DNA of 64,000 nucleotides, taken from NCBI GenBank assembly GCA_034180345.1, contig JAXFOQ010000020.1:38263-102262 (forward strand), given 5' to 3'. Numbering within the stretch: position 1 is the stretch's first letter; every line of letters starts with the position of its first letter. A program made the position numbers and the translations under genes. Below, in pieces: positions 1 through 8,919 of this stretch. This stretch comes from RGIG5681 sp034180345 (GTDB lineage Bacteria > Bacillota_I > Bacilli_A > Erysipelotrichales > Erysipelotrichaceae). A model generated the notes under the pieces. That model was not told the DNA's origin and did not search any database. It saw only the letters and a program-made list of their open reading frames with translations.

Positions 1-556
1 CGACGATTACATACCCTATTAAACGTTGATGATCAAAAATTTTTTTAGTAACGGTAAAAGCGTTATTGATACCGTTTTCCCATTTGTAGCTGTTCGGATA
101 TACTTCATTGTTATTTCTTGAAACTGCAAATTTCAACACTCCCCAATTACCGAATTTTGCGATATTATACATTTTGGGAATAACGGTTGTTGAAAAAGTG
201 AAGTCATTATTGCCGACAATGTGCAAGGCTATACTGCTACTTTTATTCCCAAGTAAGGCAAAGGCCTCATCATTAACACCCTCGTTATAGGTATTGGTAT
301 TGATTGCGTTGATAATATTTTTATCGGTTACAAATCTGTCCAGTTTACCGTCAATATCCTTAATGGCCTTTGCTAATAAAGTGTCGGATGTTTTAATGGT
401 ATCTTCAATATGCTTTGCAACATTCATTTTGGAAGAATGATTGATATATATCAGAGAAAAAATCCCAAACATCATTATCGGTATAATTGTAAAACTGATA
501 GTCCAATATACGATATATTTTTCAAAACTTTTCTTGGAATTTTTTCTATTAAACAT
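1..556 (-). CDS. Membrane sensor protein, probably a sensor histidine kinase (partial, N-terminal part only)
   Basis: An uninterrupted reading frame enters from the left edge: ATG at 556 and 185 codons without a stop. The N-terminus is basic (MFNRKNSKKSFEKY), followed by one hydrophobic span at about residues 16-38 and then a polar segment that looks like an extracytoplasmic sensor domain. An AGAGGT ribosome site precedes the ATG. The start lies 8 bases after the permease stop, so it is the fourth gene of the transporter operon. Membrane sensor kinases of the YesM type are commonly encoded beside binding-protein-dependent transporters, which is why I suggest that class; the catalytic domains lie outside the window. 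A chemoreceptor-like protein is the alternative. Confidence 0.6.
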   Translation of the reverse strand, partial: MFNRKNSKKSFEKYIVYWTISFTIIPIMMFGIFSLIYINHSSKMNVAKHIEDTIKTSDTLLAKAIKDIDGKLDRFVTDKNIINAINTNTYNEGVNDEAFALLGNKSSSIALHIVGNNDFTFSTTVIPKMYNIAKFGNWGVLKFAVSRNNNEVYPNSYKWENGINNAFTVTKKIFDHQRLIGYVIV

Positions 557-564
557 ATTTACCT

Positions 565-2211
565 CTAAACCACCGACACCTTACCCTTACTGATAATATT
601 GAAAATCACAAATGACAATAATGTTGCAACCGTCAATATACTTGCAAGGGCGGCAGCCGTACCGAAGCTTGCCCTGACAACCTCGGTATAAATAGCTACC
701 GATATGGTTGCAGTTTTGCCTGTATATAACATTATACTGGAACTTAGTTCGTTAATGGTACTAATCCAACTTAAAATTGCTCCGCTGACAATTCCCGGAA
801 TCATTATTCTGGCTGTAACCTTAAAAAATGATTTCATCGGGCTTTCACCAAGACTTATTGAAGCCTCCTCCACACTGCTGTCTATTTGTTGAAGAATGGC
901 ACTTGATGATCTGACAGTGTAAGGCATTTTACGTATAACATAGGCAATTATCATAATCAACGGTGTGCCGGCAATAAGTAATGGGCCTTTATTATAAGTG
1001 AGCAATAAACTAATTCCCAAAACCGCACCCGGTATAACATACGGAAACATTACGAGTATATCCATAAAAATACTGCTTTTCGATCGTCTTTTGGTAATTA
1101 AAAACGCCACTAAAATACTTATTAAAATAATAATTACAATCGCAATACTCGAAAAAACAAAAGTGTTGGTGATATTACCGCCCAATCTGAAGAATATGGC
1201 TTTATAACTTTCAAATCCGAAGCCGTTTACAAAAACAGGACCGTTAGTATTGATAAATGAGGTAATTATAACAACAATTTGCGGTAAAAAAGTAATAAAT
1301 GCAAATGCAAATAAGAGTAATGACAATAATACCTTATATTGAAATTTCAATTCTTTCTTTTTCGGAGGTCTTAAAGCGCTCATCGTATAACTTTTACGAT
1401 TTATTATAAATTTTTGTACCAAAAGAACGGCAAGAGAACAAATAACTATGATGATACTCAAAGCACTGGCCATACCGGCATTGCCTCCGGTTTCACTCAT
1501 ATATTCTTCATAAACAAGCACCGGCAACACCTTATAACCTTCACCGATTAACATCGGCGTACCGAAATCTGCAAGACTTGACATAAATACCATAATAGCT
1601 CCTGCGGCAATAGTAGGTTTTATCACCGGGAACGTTACTGTCAACAGGCGTTTTATTTTACTTGCACCAAGATTTTCACCGGCCTCTTCAAGTGATGAAT
1701 CAATACTGTTTAAAGAACCTGCAACATATAAAAATACATAAGGATAAAGCTTTAAAGTAAATACTAAAATTATACCCAAAAAACCGTATATCGAAGGAAA
1801 TTCAATACCGATATTATGAAAAAATTTAGTGATACTGCCATTTCTTCCAAGAAGCATAATCCACGAATAAGCGCCGATAAAAGGTGGAGACATCAACGAC
1901 ATAATAATCATAACATTAATTGCCTTGGCTCCGAAGATTTTATAACGGGTAAATGCGTAAGCAAGAGGAACACCGATTATTATTGCTAAAACGGTGGTGA
2001 TGGAAGATACGATAAGTGATCTTAATAATGTGCGATAATAATATTCATACTTAAAAAAATTACCGAAAAATTCCAGTGTAAACTTACCCTCGTTATTTAT
2101 AAAACTCTTGGAAAACAATGTGATAAAAGGATAAATCAAAAACAATGCAAATAAAATGAAAATTGCAATACGGCTGATAAACCAAAAATCATATCTTCGG
2201 TGTCTATCCAT
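565..2211 (-). CDS. ABC transporter permease, fused two-domain FbpB/AfuB type
   Basis: A 548-residue integral membrane protein with two tandem binding-protein-dependent permease domains, each with about six hydrophobic spans. Each half carries an EAA-type loop that contacts the ATPase (EEAGENLGAS near residue 180 and EEASISLGES near residue 450). This fused layout is typical of the ferric iron/AfuB/2-aminoethylphosphonate class, where one polypeptide forms the whole channel. Its start overlaps the ATPase stop by 8 bases and is preceded by GGTGAG, so the two are probably translationally coupled. The cre site and the divergent phosphohexomutase make a phosphorylated sugar a reasonable substrate guess, but the permease itself does not reveal it. 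Confidence 0.88.
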   Translation of the reverse strand: MDRHRRYDFWFISRIAIFILFALFLIYPFITLFSKSFINNEGKFTLEFFGNFFKYEYYYRTLLRSLIVSSITTVLAIIIGVPLAYAFTRYKIFGAKAINVMIIMSLMSPPFIGAYSWIMLLGRNGSITKFFHNIGIEFPSIYGFLGIILVFTLKLYPYVFLYVAGSLNSIDSSLEEAGENLGASKIKRLLTVTFPVIKPTIAAGAIMVFMSSLADFGTPMLIGEGYKVLPVLVYEEYMSETGGNAGMASALSIIIVICSLAVLLVQKFIINRKSYTMSALRPPKKKELKFQYKVLLSLLLFAFAFITFLPQIVVIITSFINTNGPVFVNGFGFESYKAIFFRLGGNITNTFVFSSIAIVIIILISILVAFLITKRRSKSSIFMDILVMFPYVIPGAVLGISLLLTYNKGPLLIAGTPLIMIIAYVIRKMPYTVRSSSAILQQIDSSVEEASISLGESPMKSFFKVTARIMIPGIVSGAILSWISTINELSSSIMLYTGKTATISVAIYTEVVRASFGTAAALASILTVATLLSFVIFNIISKGKVSVV

Positions 2212-3268
2212 TTAATCTCACCTCACCGTCAATACTGAATAATGAAATATTATTACTGTCAAAAGTTAAAGACACCCTGCCTTCGTCTCTGATGGTTAAA
2301 GTATTATCGGTATATTCATGAACTTCAATCACTTCACCGTTTTCAAGTTCAACTTCATAATAAATATAATCACCTAAAAATGTTGACATCGTGATGTTAC
2401 CGATTATACCGCTATTTAAATTATCGGACATTTTAATTTGTTCAGGTCTTACCGAAACTAAAACTTTTTCGACATTTTCACTTAGCTTTACTTCAAGTTC
2501 ATAATCATCTATTTTTATTTTATTATTATCAATAACATCAGCAGTCATAAAATTGGAAATACCGATAAATCCGGCTACAAAACTGTTTGCGGGTTTTTGA
2601 TAAATTTTTGTCGGGGTATCAATTTGCATTATTTTACCCTTGTTCATAACAGCGATTCGATCACTTATAGCAAGAGCCTCTTCCTGATCGTGGGTTACAT
2701 ATACGGTAGTAATATTTAATTTACGTTGAATTTTTTTAATAACGGTACGCATTTGTACCCTTAACTTTGCATCCAAATTACTCAAAGGTTCATCCATAAG
2801 TAAAATTTTAGGCTCGATAACAATGGCACGAGCCAAGGCGACACGTTGTTGTTGACCGCCGGATAATTTATCAGGCATTCGATCTTTAAGATTTTCAATT
2901 TGAACAATTTTAAGTACCTGTTCAATTCTTTTTTGTCTTTCCTGTTTTGGGATTTTTCTGGTTTTCAAACCGTACTCAACATTCTCATAGACACTCAAAT
3001 GTGGGAAAATGGCATAATTTTGAAAGACCATACCTATATCACGCTTATTAGCCGGTGTTTGATTTATAATTTTATCATTAAAACGGATATTCCCTGCTTC
3101 AATACTGTTAAAACCGGCAATCATTCTCAATAATGTTGTTTTTCCACAGCCCGAAGGACCTAACAGTGTGAAGAATTCTCCGTTATCAATTTCAAAATCA
3201 ATATCATCAATCGCAATAAATTCCCCATATTTTTTAATTATTTTTTCCAGTCTTACATTTGTACTCAT
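2204..3268 (-). CDS. ABC transporter ATP-binding protein, PotA/FbpC/AfuC type
   Basis: A 354-residue ATPase that powers the neighbouring permease. It has Walker A GPSGCGKTT (residues 37-45), the signature LSGGQQQR, Walker B LLMDEPLSNLD and the switch histidine in VTHDQEEA. The C-terminal ~120 residues match the TOBE-like extension of the spermidine/iron/sugar importers, which can have a regulatory role. It lies between the binding protein (48-base gap holding a hairpin) and the permease (overlap). The length is usual for the family. Substrate identity cannot be read from this subunit. Confidence 0.92.
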   Translation of the reverse strand: MSTNVRLEKIIKKYGEFIAIDDIDFEIDNGEFFTLLGPSGCGKTTLLRMIAGFNSIEAGNIRFNDKIINQTPANKRDIGMVFQNYAIFPHLSVYENVEYGLKTRKIPKQERQKRIEQVLKIVQIENLKDRMPDKLSGGQQQRVALARAIVIEPKILLMDEPLSNLDAKLRVQMRTVIKKIQRKLNITTVYVTHDQEEALAISDRIAVMNKGKIMQIDTPTKIYQKPANSFVAGFIGISNFMTADVIDNNKIKIDDYELEVKLSENVEKVLVSVRPEQIKMSDNLNSGIIGNITMSTFLGDYIYYEVELENGEVIEVHEYTDNTLTIRDEGRVSLTFDSNNISLFSIDGEVRLNG

Positions 3269-3284
3269 ATTTACTCCTTAATTA

Positions 3285-3310
3285 AAACATTAAGGTTATC
3301 CTTAATGTTT
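3285..3310 (-). other. Intercistronic hairpin between binding-protein and ATPase genes
   Basis: A perfect 11-bp inverted repeat (AAACATTAAGG / CCTTAATGTTT) with a 4-base loop, just after the binding-protein stop codon. On the minus strand only a weak T run follows, so it is more likely a partial terminator or a 3' mRNA stabiliser that raises expression of the binding protein over the ATPase and permease, as seen in other ABC importer operons. Confidence 0.7.
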
Positions 3311-3316
3311 AATGAT

Positions 3317-4330
3317 TTATTTACCTACCAATATCTCTTTCCAATTATTTAAATTTGTTTCTTTAGAATTTGATGCCCAAGAAAAATCATAGTCAACCAG
3401 TTTAATCTCGGCAAGCGGACCTAAACCCTTAGGAGCATCAACATCATTTCTAATTGAACGGCGACTTAATTGCTCAGCCATCAATGTTTGTGTTTCCTTG
3501 CTCAAAACAAAATCAATAAATTTTTTAGCATTATCAATATTTTTAGCACCCTTGATAATAGCTACTCCATCAGGAACGGCTGAAGTGCCTTCGCTAGGAT
3601 ATACGATTTTAACAGGTGAACCTGCATTAACAAACTTAATAGCCTCTTTTTCCAAAGTCAGTCCTAAGGCGTATTCACCATCAGCTACACCCTTATATAC
3701 TCCTGATGAGCTAGAAAGAATTTTACCGTCCAAATTTCCGTAAAAATCTTTAATAAAATCCCAACCGTCATTTTGTGTTTTATATGCTGTCAACATCGTT
3801 GCCAAAATTGTATAAGATGAACCGCTTTTTGCAGGATCGGCCATTGCAATTTTACCTTTAAATTCAGGTTTTAAAACATCACTCCACGATTTAACGGCAT
3901 CAGGATTTGATACAAGATTGGTATTATAAAGAATTACCATCGGTAACGGACTTTCGCCGGTCCAAGAATTATCACTCGCATAATATTTGGCATCAATATT
4001 AACCAATTCAGGTGATTTATAAGGTTCAAACAGTTGAGCATAGGCTTGTAATGATTCGGCACCTCCGCCCCATAAAACATCGCCTAACGGATTATCTTTT
4101 TCAGAATCAACACGTTTTAAAAGTTCTCCGGTACCGGCAGCTACAATCTCAACTTTAATTCCACTTTTCTTTTCGAATTCCTGAACAATTAAATTAATTG
4201 TTTCAGAAGGATGCGGTGAATAAACAGTTAAACTTTTACTTTCTTCAGCATTATTCTTATTATTGGATGAACAGGCTGCCAATGAAGTAAATAACAATAG
4301 GCTTAACATTATAGTTAAAATATTTTTCAT
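3317..4330 (-). CDS. ABC transporter substrate-binding lipoprotein, AfuA/FutA-like family 1 protein
   Basis: A 337-residue extracellular solute-binding protein. The signal peptide ends in a lipobox (LAAC, Cys20), followed by a Ser/Asn linker, so it should be lipid-anchored outside the membrane. The mature part begins SLTVYSPHPSE and contains a VDSEKDNPLGDVLWGGG segment, typical of the AfuA/iron/phosphonate cluster of periplasmic-type binding proteins. In AfuA of Actinobacillus the ligands are hexose phosphates rather than iron. First gene of the operon, with a strong GGAGGG ribosome site and a cre site upstream. Ligand assignment to a sugar phosphate is inferred from context only. Confidence 0.85.
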   Translation of the reverse strand: MKNILTIMLSLLLFTSLAACSSNNKNNAEESKSLTVYSPHPSETINLIVQEFEKKSGIKVEIVAAGTGELLKRVDSEKDNPLGDVLWGGGAESLQAYAQLFEPYKSPELVNIDAKYYASDNSWTGESPLPMVILYNTNLVSNPDAVKSWSDVLKPEFKGKIAMADPAKSGSSYTILATMLTAYKTQNDGWDFIKDFYGNLDGKILSSSSGVYKGVADGEYALGLTLEKEAIKFVNAGSPVKIVYPSEGTSAVPDGVAIIKGAKNIDNAKKFIDFVLSKETQTLMAEQLSRRSIRNDVDAPKGLGPLAEIKLVDYDFSWASNSKETNLNNWKEILVGK

Positions 4331-4349
4331 TTTTTCCCTCCGTTTATTA

Positions 4350-4355
4350 ACTATA
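4350..4355 (-). promoter_or_regulatory. -10 element of the ABC transporter operon
   Basis: TATAGT on the minus strand, about 20 bases upstream of the binding-protein start codon. No strong -35 hexamer is visible; the expected -35 position coincides with the cre site, so CcpA binding there would block RNA polymerase. Confidence 0.5.
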
Positions 4356-4374
4356 CCAGAATATTAACAAACTG

Positions 4375-4388
4375 TGTAAGCGCTAACA
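4375..4388. promoter_or_regulatory. CcpA catabolite-responsive element (cre)
   Basis: TGTAAGCGCTAACA fits the published cre consensus TGWAARCGYTWNCW at every position. It sits 45-58 bases upstream of the binding-protein start and at the expected -35 of that promoter, and 93-106 bases upstream of the phosphohexomutase start. By analogy with characterised cre sites this predicts repression of the transporter operon when preferred sugars are present. Binding itself is inferred. Confidence 0.75.
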
Positions 4389-4429
4389 AGTATTCATTTC
4401 TGCATTTTTGTTGAAAATCCTACAATCGG

Positions 4430-4457
4430 TTGAATTATCTTATAACTTTAATATAAA
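4430..4457 (+). promoter_or_regulatory. Promoter of the phosphohexomutase gene
   Basis: TTGAAT (4430-4435) and TATAAA (4452-4457) are spaced by 16 bases, about 24 bases upstream of the ATG, with an AGGAGGG ribosome site between. Confidence 0.5.
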
Positions 4458-4480
4458 TTATAAAAAAGGAGGGAAATTTA

Positions 4481-5887
4481 ATGATTAATTTCGGAACCGG
4501 AGGTTGGCGTGAAATCATCGGTGATAACTTCACAAAAACAAATATATATAAAATAGCTTCGGCTTTAGCGCAAATTATGCAGGATGATACGGTTATTATC
4601 GGATATGATCGGCGTTTTATGTCCAAGGAGGCAAGCTTTTGGTTCATTGAAGCCTTGGCAAGCAACAATATTAAAGCATTATTAATCGATAAGGCTTCAC
4701 CGACACCGATTATTATGTATGCGGTAAAAAAATTTAATACCGAATATGGTGTAGCGATAACCGCAAGTCATAATCCGGCTATATATAACGGTATTAAAAT
4801 ATTTACACATGGAGGTAAGGATGCAACGGTTGAAGTAACATCCGAAATTTCAGCTATCGCCAATCAAATTGAATTAAATGAAATTAAACCGTTTTACGAA
4901 ATAGAAAATACGGATTATTTTAAACGCATCGACCCTTTCAACGACTACATTGATTCAATATTGAATACAATTAATATCAATGAAATAAGAAATGCCAATT
5001 TAAAAATTGCAATAGATCCGATGTTCGGTGTTTCGCAAACCTCGTTAACCACCATACTCGCAACGGCAAGATGTGAAATCGACATAATAAATAACCGCCA
5101 CGATACATTATTCGGAGGCAGACTTCCAAGTCCCGCCTCAGAATCATTGCATAAATTAATGGATTTGGTTGTTCATAATCATTATAACTTAGGAATTGCC
5201 ACCGACGGTGATGCGGATCGTATTGGTATTGTCGATGAATTGGGAAATTTTATTCATCCCAATACCCTGCTTTGTTTACTGTATTACTATTTATTGGTAT
5301 ACAAAAATTGGAAGGGAGCTGTTGTTCGTAACCTGTCAACCACACATATGTTAGATCGTATTGCGGATAAATATAATCAAAAATGTATTGAAACTGAGGT
5401 CGGATTTAAACATATTTCATATAATATGGAAAAATATCAGGCCATAATCGGTGGAGAATCCAGCGGAGGATTGACCGTAAAAGGACATATTCAAGGAAAA
5501 GACGGTATTTATGCGGCAACACTATTGGTTGAAATGATCAGTATTACCAAAAAAAGTATCAGTCAATTGGTATCGGAATTGGAAAAAGAATTCGGTAAAA
5601 GTTGTTTCAGTGAAAATGCCTATAAATTCACCCAAAATAAAAAAGATGAATTAATAGATATTTTATTTAATAAAAAAATGACACCTAAATATAAAAATAT
5701 TAATAAAATATACTATCTTGACGGTCTAAAAATAATATTTAATGATGATACTTGGATTAGTGCCCGCTTTTCGGGAACCGAACCGGTATTGCGAATATTT
5801 GCGGAAAGTTATGATAATAATACAGTTAAAAAAAATGTCAAATTAATGGAAGAATTTTTAAACCTTACAAATAAGGAAAAAATTTAA
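4481..5887 (+). CDS. Phosphohexomutase (phosphoglucomutase/phosphomannomutase family)
   Basis: A 468-residue alpha-D-phosphohexomutase that interconverts hexose 1- and 6-phosphates in the cytoplasm. Signature sites appear in order: phosphoserine loop TASHNPAIYNG (about residues 94-104), metal-binding DGDADRIGI, sugar-binding GGESSGG and phosphate-binding RFSGTEPVLRIFAE near the C-terminus. A GGAGGG ribosome site precedes the ATG. It is divergent from the cre-controlled ABC operon, which fits a role in using imported sugar phosphate. Glucose or mannose specificity cannot be told from the motifs. Codon use is richer in CG than in genes to the right. Confidence 0.9.
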   Translation: MINFGTGGWREIIGDNFTKTNIYKIASALAQIMQDDTVIIGYDRRFMSKEASFWFIEALASNNIKALLIDKASPTPIIMYAVKKFNTEYGVAITASHNPAIYNGIKIFTHGGKDATVEVTSEISAIANQIELNEIKPFYEIENTDYFKRIDPFNDYIDSILNTININEIRNANLKIAIDPMFGVSQTSLTTILATARCEIDIINNRHDTLFGGRLPSPASESLHKLMDLVVHNHYNLGIATDGDADRIGIVDELGNFIHPNTLLCLLYYYLLVYKNWKGAVVRNLSTTHMLDRIADKYNQKCIETEVGFKHISYNMEKYQAIIGGESSGGLTVKGHIQGKDGIYAATLLVEMISITKKSISQLVSELEKEFGKSCFSENAYKFTQNKKDELIDILFNKKMTPKYKNINKIYYLDGLKIIFNDDTWISARFSGTEPVLRIFAESYDNNTVKKNVKLMEEFLNLTNKEKI

Positions 5888-5908
5888 AAAACATAATTTA
5901 CAATTAAT

Positions 5909-5998
5909 AAAATAGGCAGGATTTTATACCGATATCCTATATAAGTCTTTAAATATAACTTTTTGGGATTATCATATTTTATAATCGTGCCTATTTTT
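5909..5998. terminator. Long bidirectional hairpin between convergent genes
   Basis: The arms beginning AAAATAGGCA and ending TGCCTATTTT pair almost perfectly over ~18 bases and continue imperfectly (GATATCC with GGATTATC) to a ~20-base A/T-rich loop. T-rich sequence flanks the base of the stem on both strands. It lies between the convergent mutase and engB genes and probably terminates both. It is longer than the other terminators here and sits at the composition boundary, so a small mobile-element remnant cannot be excluded. Confidence 0.65.
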
Positions 5999-6017
5999 AT
6001 TTATGTTTAATTATAAT

Positions 6018-6587
6018 TTATTTACTTGCATCAACAATATAATCATATATTTGTTTTTTATTAATTTCCGAATTAAAAGTGCTGTATGCAATTAAATCTT
6101 TATCACTTACCGATAATATATCTTTAATCACTTTTAATTGTTTGTTGAGATTTGAACGATTTAATTTATCACTTTTATTGGCAATCACCAACACCTTCAA
6201 ACCTTGGTATCTGGCAAATTCAATCATCGCCAAATCATCTTCACTTGGTTTATGCCTAATATCAACAATCATAATCATTAATTTAAGTTGTGTGCGATTG
6301 GCAAAATATTCTTCCATCATCTCACCAAATTGCATAATTTCCTTATCGCTTAACTTGGCATAACCATAGCCTGGCACATCAACGAGAATAAAACGATTGT
6401 CAACATCAAAAAAATTCAATAATCTAGTTTTGCCAGGAGTCTTACCGATATGGGCAATACCGCGATTAAATATGGCGTTAATGAACGAACTCTTACCAGC
6501 ATTAGATCTTCCAACAATTACCACTTCATTTAAGTTGTGAACGGGATAATCTTGAATCTTTACTGCACTTTTAATAAATTCAATCAT
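6018..6587 (-). CDS. engB: Ribosome biogenesis GTP-binding protein EngB/YsxC
   Basis: A 189-residue TRAFAC GTPase needed for late 50S subunit assembly. G1 is GRSNAGKSS (residues 26-34), the G2 threonine lies in GKTPGKT, G3 is DVPGYGYA and G4 is NKSDK. The length is usual for the family. Its ATG overlaps the lon stop as ATGA, so translation is probably coupled to lon; the lon-engB order is the same as in Bacillus subtilis (lonA-ysxC). Confidence 0.95.
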   Translation of the reverse strand: MIEFIKSAVKIQDYPVHNLNEVVIVGRSNAGKSSFINAIFNRGIAHIGKTPGKTRLLNFFDVDNRFILVDVPGYGYAKLSDKEIMQFGEMMEEYFANRTQLKLMIMIVDIRHKPSEDDLAMIEFARYQGLKVLVIANKSDKLNRSNLNKQLKVIKDILSVSDKDLIAYSTFNSEINKKQIYDYIVDASK

Positions 6588-8878
6588 AATAATATTACTT
6601 TAAGTACTTCTGATACATGGGCAACCGGAATAAATTCAATACTTTCTTTAACTTCCTTAGCTATTTCATCTAAGTCTTTAACATTGCCCTTAGGGAAGAT
6701 GATCTTTTTAATTCCTGAGCGATGAGCAGCAAGTGATTTTTCCTTTAAGCCTCCAATCGGTAAGACATTACCACGCAATGTAACTTCACCAGTCATGGCA
6801 ATATCCTTATTAACTTTACGATTGGTAATACATGAAACAATGGCACTGGTTAAGGTGATACCGGCTGATGGACCATCCTTAGGAACTGCCCCCTCTGGTG
6901 CATGAATATGTATATCATGGCTTTCAAACCACTTACTATCGATCTTTAACTTATCGGCATTAGCCTTAACCCAATCCATGGCAATTGAAGTTGATTCCTT
7001 CATAACATCACCAAGTTGACCTGTTACAATCATCTTGCCCTTACCATCAAAATAAGTAACCTCTATCGGTAATATATCACCACCAAATGAAGTATAGGCA
7101 AGACCAGTAACAACCCCAACCTGATCCTTACGATTCTTTTCACCATATTCAAACTTTTCATTTCCCAACCACTTAACAATTAAGGCCTTGGTTAGTTTAA
7201 ATGATTTTTTACGATCTTTTAAAATTGCCAGTACCGTTTTACGACAAATTGTTGCGATAATTCTTTCTAAATTACGGACTCCAGCTTCACGGGTATAGTG
7301 TCTGATTAAATATAATAAAATATTCTTATCAAAAATTAATTGATTACTCTTTAAACCATTGAAAGATAATTGCTTAGGAATTAAATGTTTTTGGGCAATC
7401 TTAACTTTTTCAATCTCTGTATACGAAGATAATTCAATAATTTCTAAACGATCCTTTAAAGCAGGAGGGATATTTTCGATATAGTTAGCGGTGGCAATAA
7501 ATAACACATCACTCAAATCATATGGTTCTTCCATATAATTATCACTAAAGGCATTATTTTGTTCAGGATCTAAGACCTCTAACATTGCACTACTTGGATC
7601 ACCCTTAAAATCACTGGCCATCTTATCAATTTCATCGATTAAGAATACTGGATTTAAAGTTCCAGCCTTCTTCATTCCTTGAATGATACGACCTGGCATT
7701 GAACCAAGGTATGTACGACGATGACCTCTAATTTCTGACTCATCTTTAACACCACCTAACGATTGTTTAACAAACTTACGATCAAGGGCTCGTGCTACCG
7801 ATTTAGCAAGACTAGTCTTACCAACGCCCGGTGGACCAACAAGACATAATATTGGCGACTTAAGACTATTGGTCATATTCTTAACTGCCAAATACTCCAT
7901 AATGCGTTCTTTAACTTTTATTAAACCATAGTGATCCTCATCAAGGATTTCTGTTGCTAAATTCAAGTCCTCGTTATCCTTTGATTTTTGATACCAAGGA
8001 ATTTGATATAGCCAATCTAAATAATTTCTAATTACTGACGATTCACCGCTGGCTGCTGGGGTCATTTCAAAGCGTTTAATTTCATCCCTAGCCTTCTTTT
8101 TAACATAATCAGGGAAGGGTTCACTTTCAAAGGCTTTACTTAATTTATCAATATCACTGTCAGCATCTTCATTAAGTTCTTCTTTAATTAAACGCATCTT
8201 TTCTTTTAATAGATATTCTTTTTGATTATCATCAAATCTTGCCTTCATTTTCTTATCAATTTCAGCTTCAATAATATCGATTTCATGATAGCCGATAAAG
8301 GCTTCCAAGATTTTCAATAAACGATCATTGACATTTGTTGTTTCGAGTAATTCTTGTTGTTTAATATAAAAGGTAATTCCGAATTGAGCAATAGTATCAG
8401 CATATAAATTTCCATCATCAAGCTTAGCAATTCTGGCAAGATTGATCGGATCAATACGATTAATACTGTGTTCAATAATTTCATTATTTATTCTTAAAAT
8501 TAGGGCCTTAACCTCTTTTTCATCATCGATTTCAACCTTTAAATCATGATATTTAACTGAAAGATAATCACCATTATCCGCAAATCCATCAACAACAACC
8601 CTTTCAATACCTTTAACCACAATCGTTAAGGCATTATTTTTTCTACGAATAGTTTTAATCAAACATAATGTACCAACATTATAAATATCATCAAAACCAG
8701 GCTCATCAACTTGAAATTCCTTTTGGCAAACCACCACTACATATCCATCGCTATTAATATTGGCTTCATCAACAGCCTTGATAGTCTTTGGTCTTCCAAC
8801 CTCAATAGATACTTCTTGTTCTGGAAAAACAATAATATCGCGTGTGCAAATTAAGGGAATAAATTTTTCTTTAGGCAT
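6584..8878 (-). CDS. lon: ATP-dependent endopeptidase Lon
   Basis: A cytoplasmic AAA+ serine protease that degrades misfolded and regulatory proteins. The N-terminal substrate-binding domain is followed by a coiled-coil region, the P-loop GPPGVGKTSLAKS, Walker B PVFLIDEIDK and the proteolytic domain with its catalytic serine in PKDGPSAGIT; the dyad Lys follows in the GLKEKSLAA segment. I place the start at the ATG at 8878 (764 residues) because GGAGG ends 5 bases before it; the ATG 12 bases upstream overlaps that ribosome site. It follows tig on the same strand, with a terminator-like hairpin between. Confidence 0.95.
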   Translation of the reverse strand: MPKEKFIPLICTRDIIVFPEQEVSIEVGRPKTIKAVDEANINSDGYVVVVCQKEFQVDEPGFDDIYNVGTLCLIKTIRRKNNALTIVVKGIERVVVDGFADNGDYLSVKYHDLKVEIDDEKEVKALILRINNEIIEHSINRIDPINLARIAKLDDGNLYADTIAQFGITFYIKQQELLETTNVNDRLLKILEAFIGYHEIDIIEAEIDKKMKARFDDNQKEYLLKEKMRLIKEELNEDADSDIDKLSKAFESEPFPDYVKKKARDEIKRFEMTPAASGESSVIRNYLDWLYQIPWYQKSKDNEDLNLATEILDEDHYGLIKVKERIMEYLAVKNMTNSLKSPILCLVGPPGVGKTSLAKSVARALDRKFVKQSLGGVKDESEIRGHRRTYLGSMPGRIIQGMKKAGTLNPVFLIDEIDKMASDFKGDPSSAMLEVLDPEQNNAFSDNYMEEPYDLSDVLFIATANYIENIPPALKDRLEIIELSSYTEIEKVKIAQKHLIPKQLSFNGLKSNQLIFDKNILLYLIRHYTREAGVRNLERIIATICRKTVLAILKDRKKSFKLTKALIVKWLGNEKFEYGEKNRKDQVGVVTGLAYTSFGGDILPIEVTYFDGKGKMIVTGQLGDVMKESTSIAMDWVKANADKLKIDSKWFESHDIHIHAPEGAVPKDGPSAGITLTSAIVSCITNRKVNKDIAMTGEVTLRGNVLPIGGLKEKSLAAHRSGIKKIIFPKGNVKDLDEIAKEVKESIEFIPVAHVSEVLKVILL

Positions 8879-8897
8879 AACAACCTCCATCTTTGAT

Positions 8898-8919
8898 AAA
8901 AGACACTTTAAGTGTCTTT
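8898..8919 (-). terminator. Terminator hairpin after tig
   Basis: AAAGACACTT and AAGTGTCTTT form a near-continuous palindrome right after the tig stop codon, with TTTT next on the minus strand. The U tract is short, so some read-through into lon is likely. Confidence 0.65.

Noticed and set aside
108..290. 60-codon plus-strand frame at the left edge
   Set aside because: It lies antisense to the partial sensor gene, whose frame is open over the whole region and has a proper start and ribosome site.
3317..4330. Naming the binding protein a ferric iron-binding protein
   Set aside because: The family label is common, but the cre site and the adjacent phosphohexomutase point to carbon uptake. Left as an AfuA/FutA-like protein.
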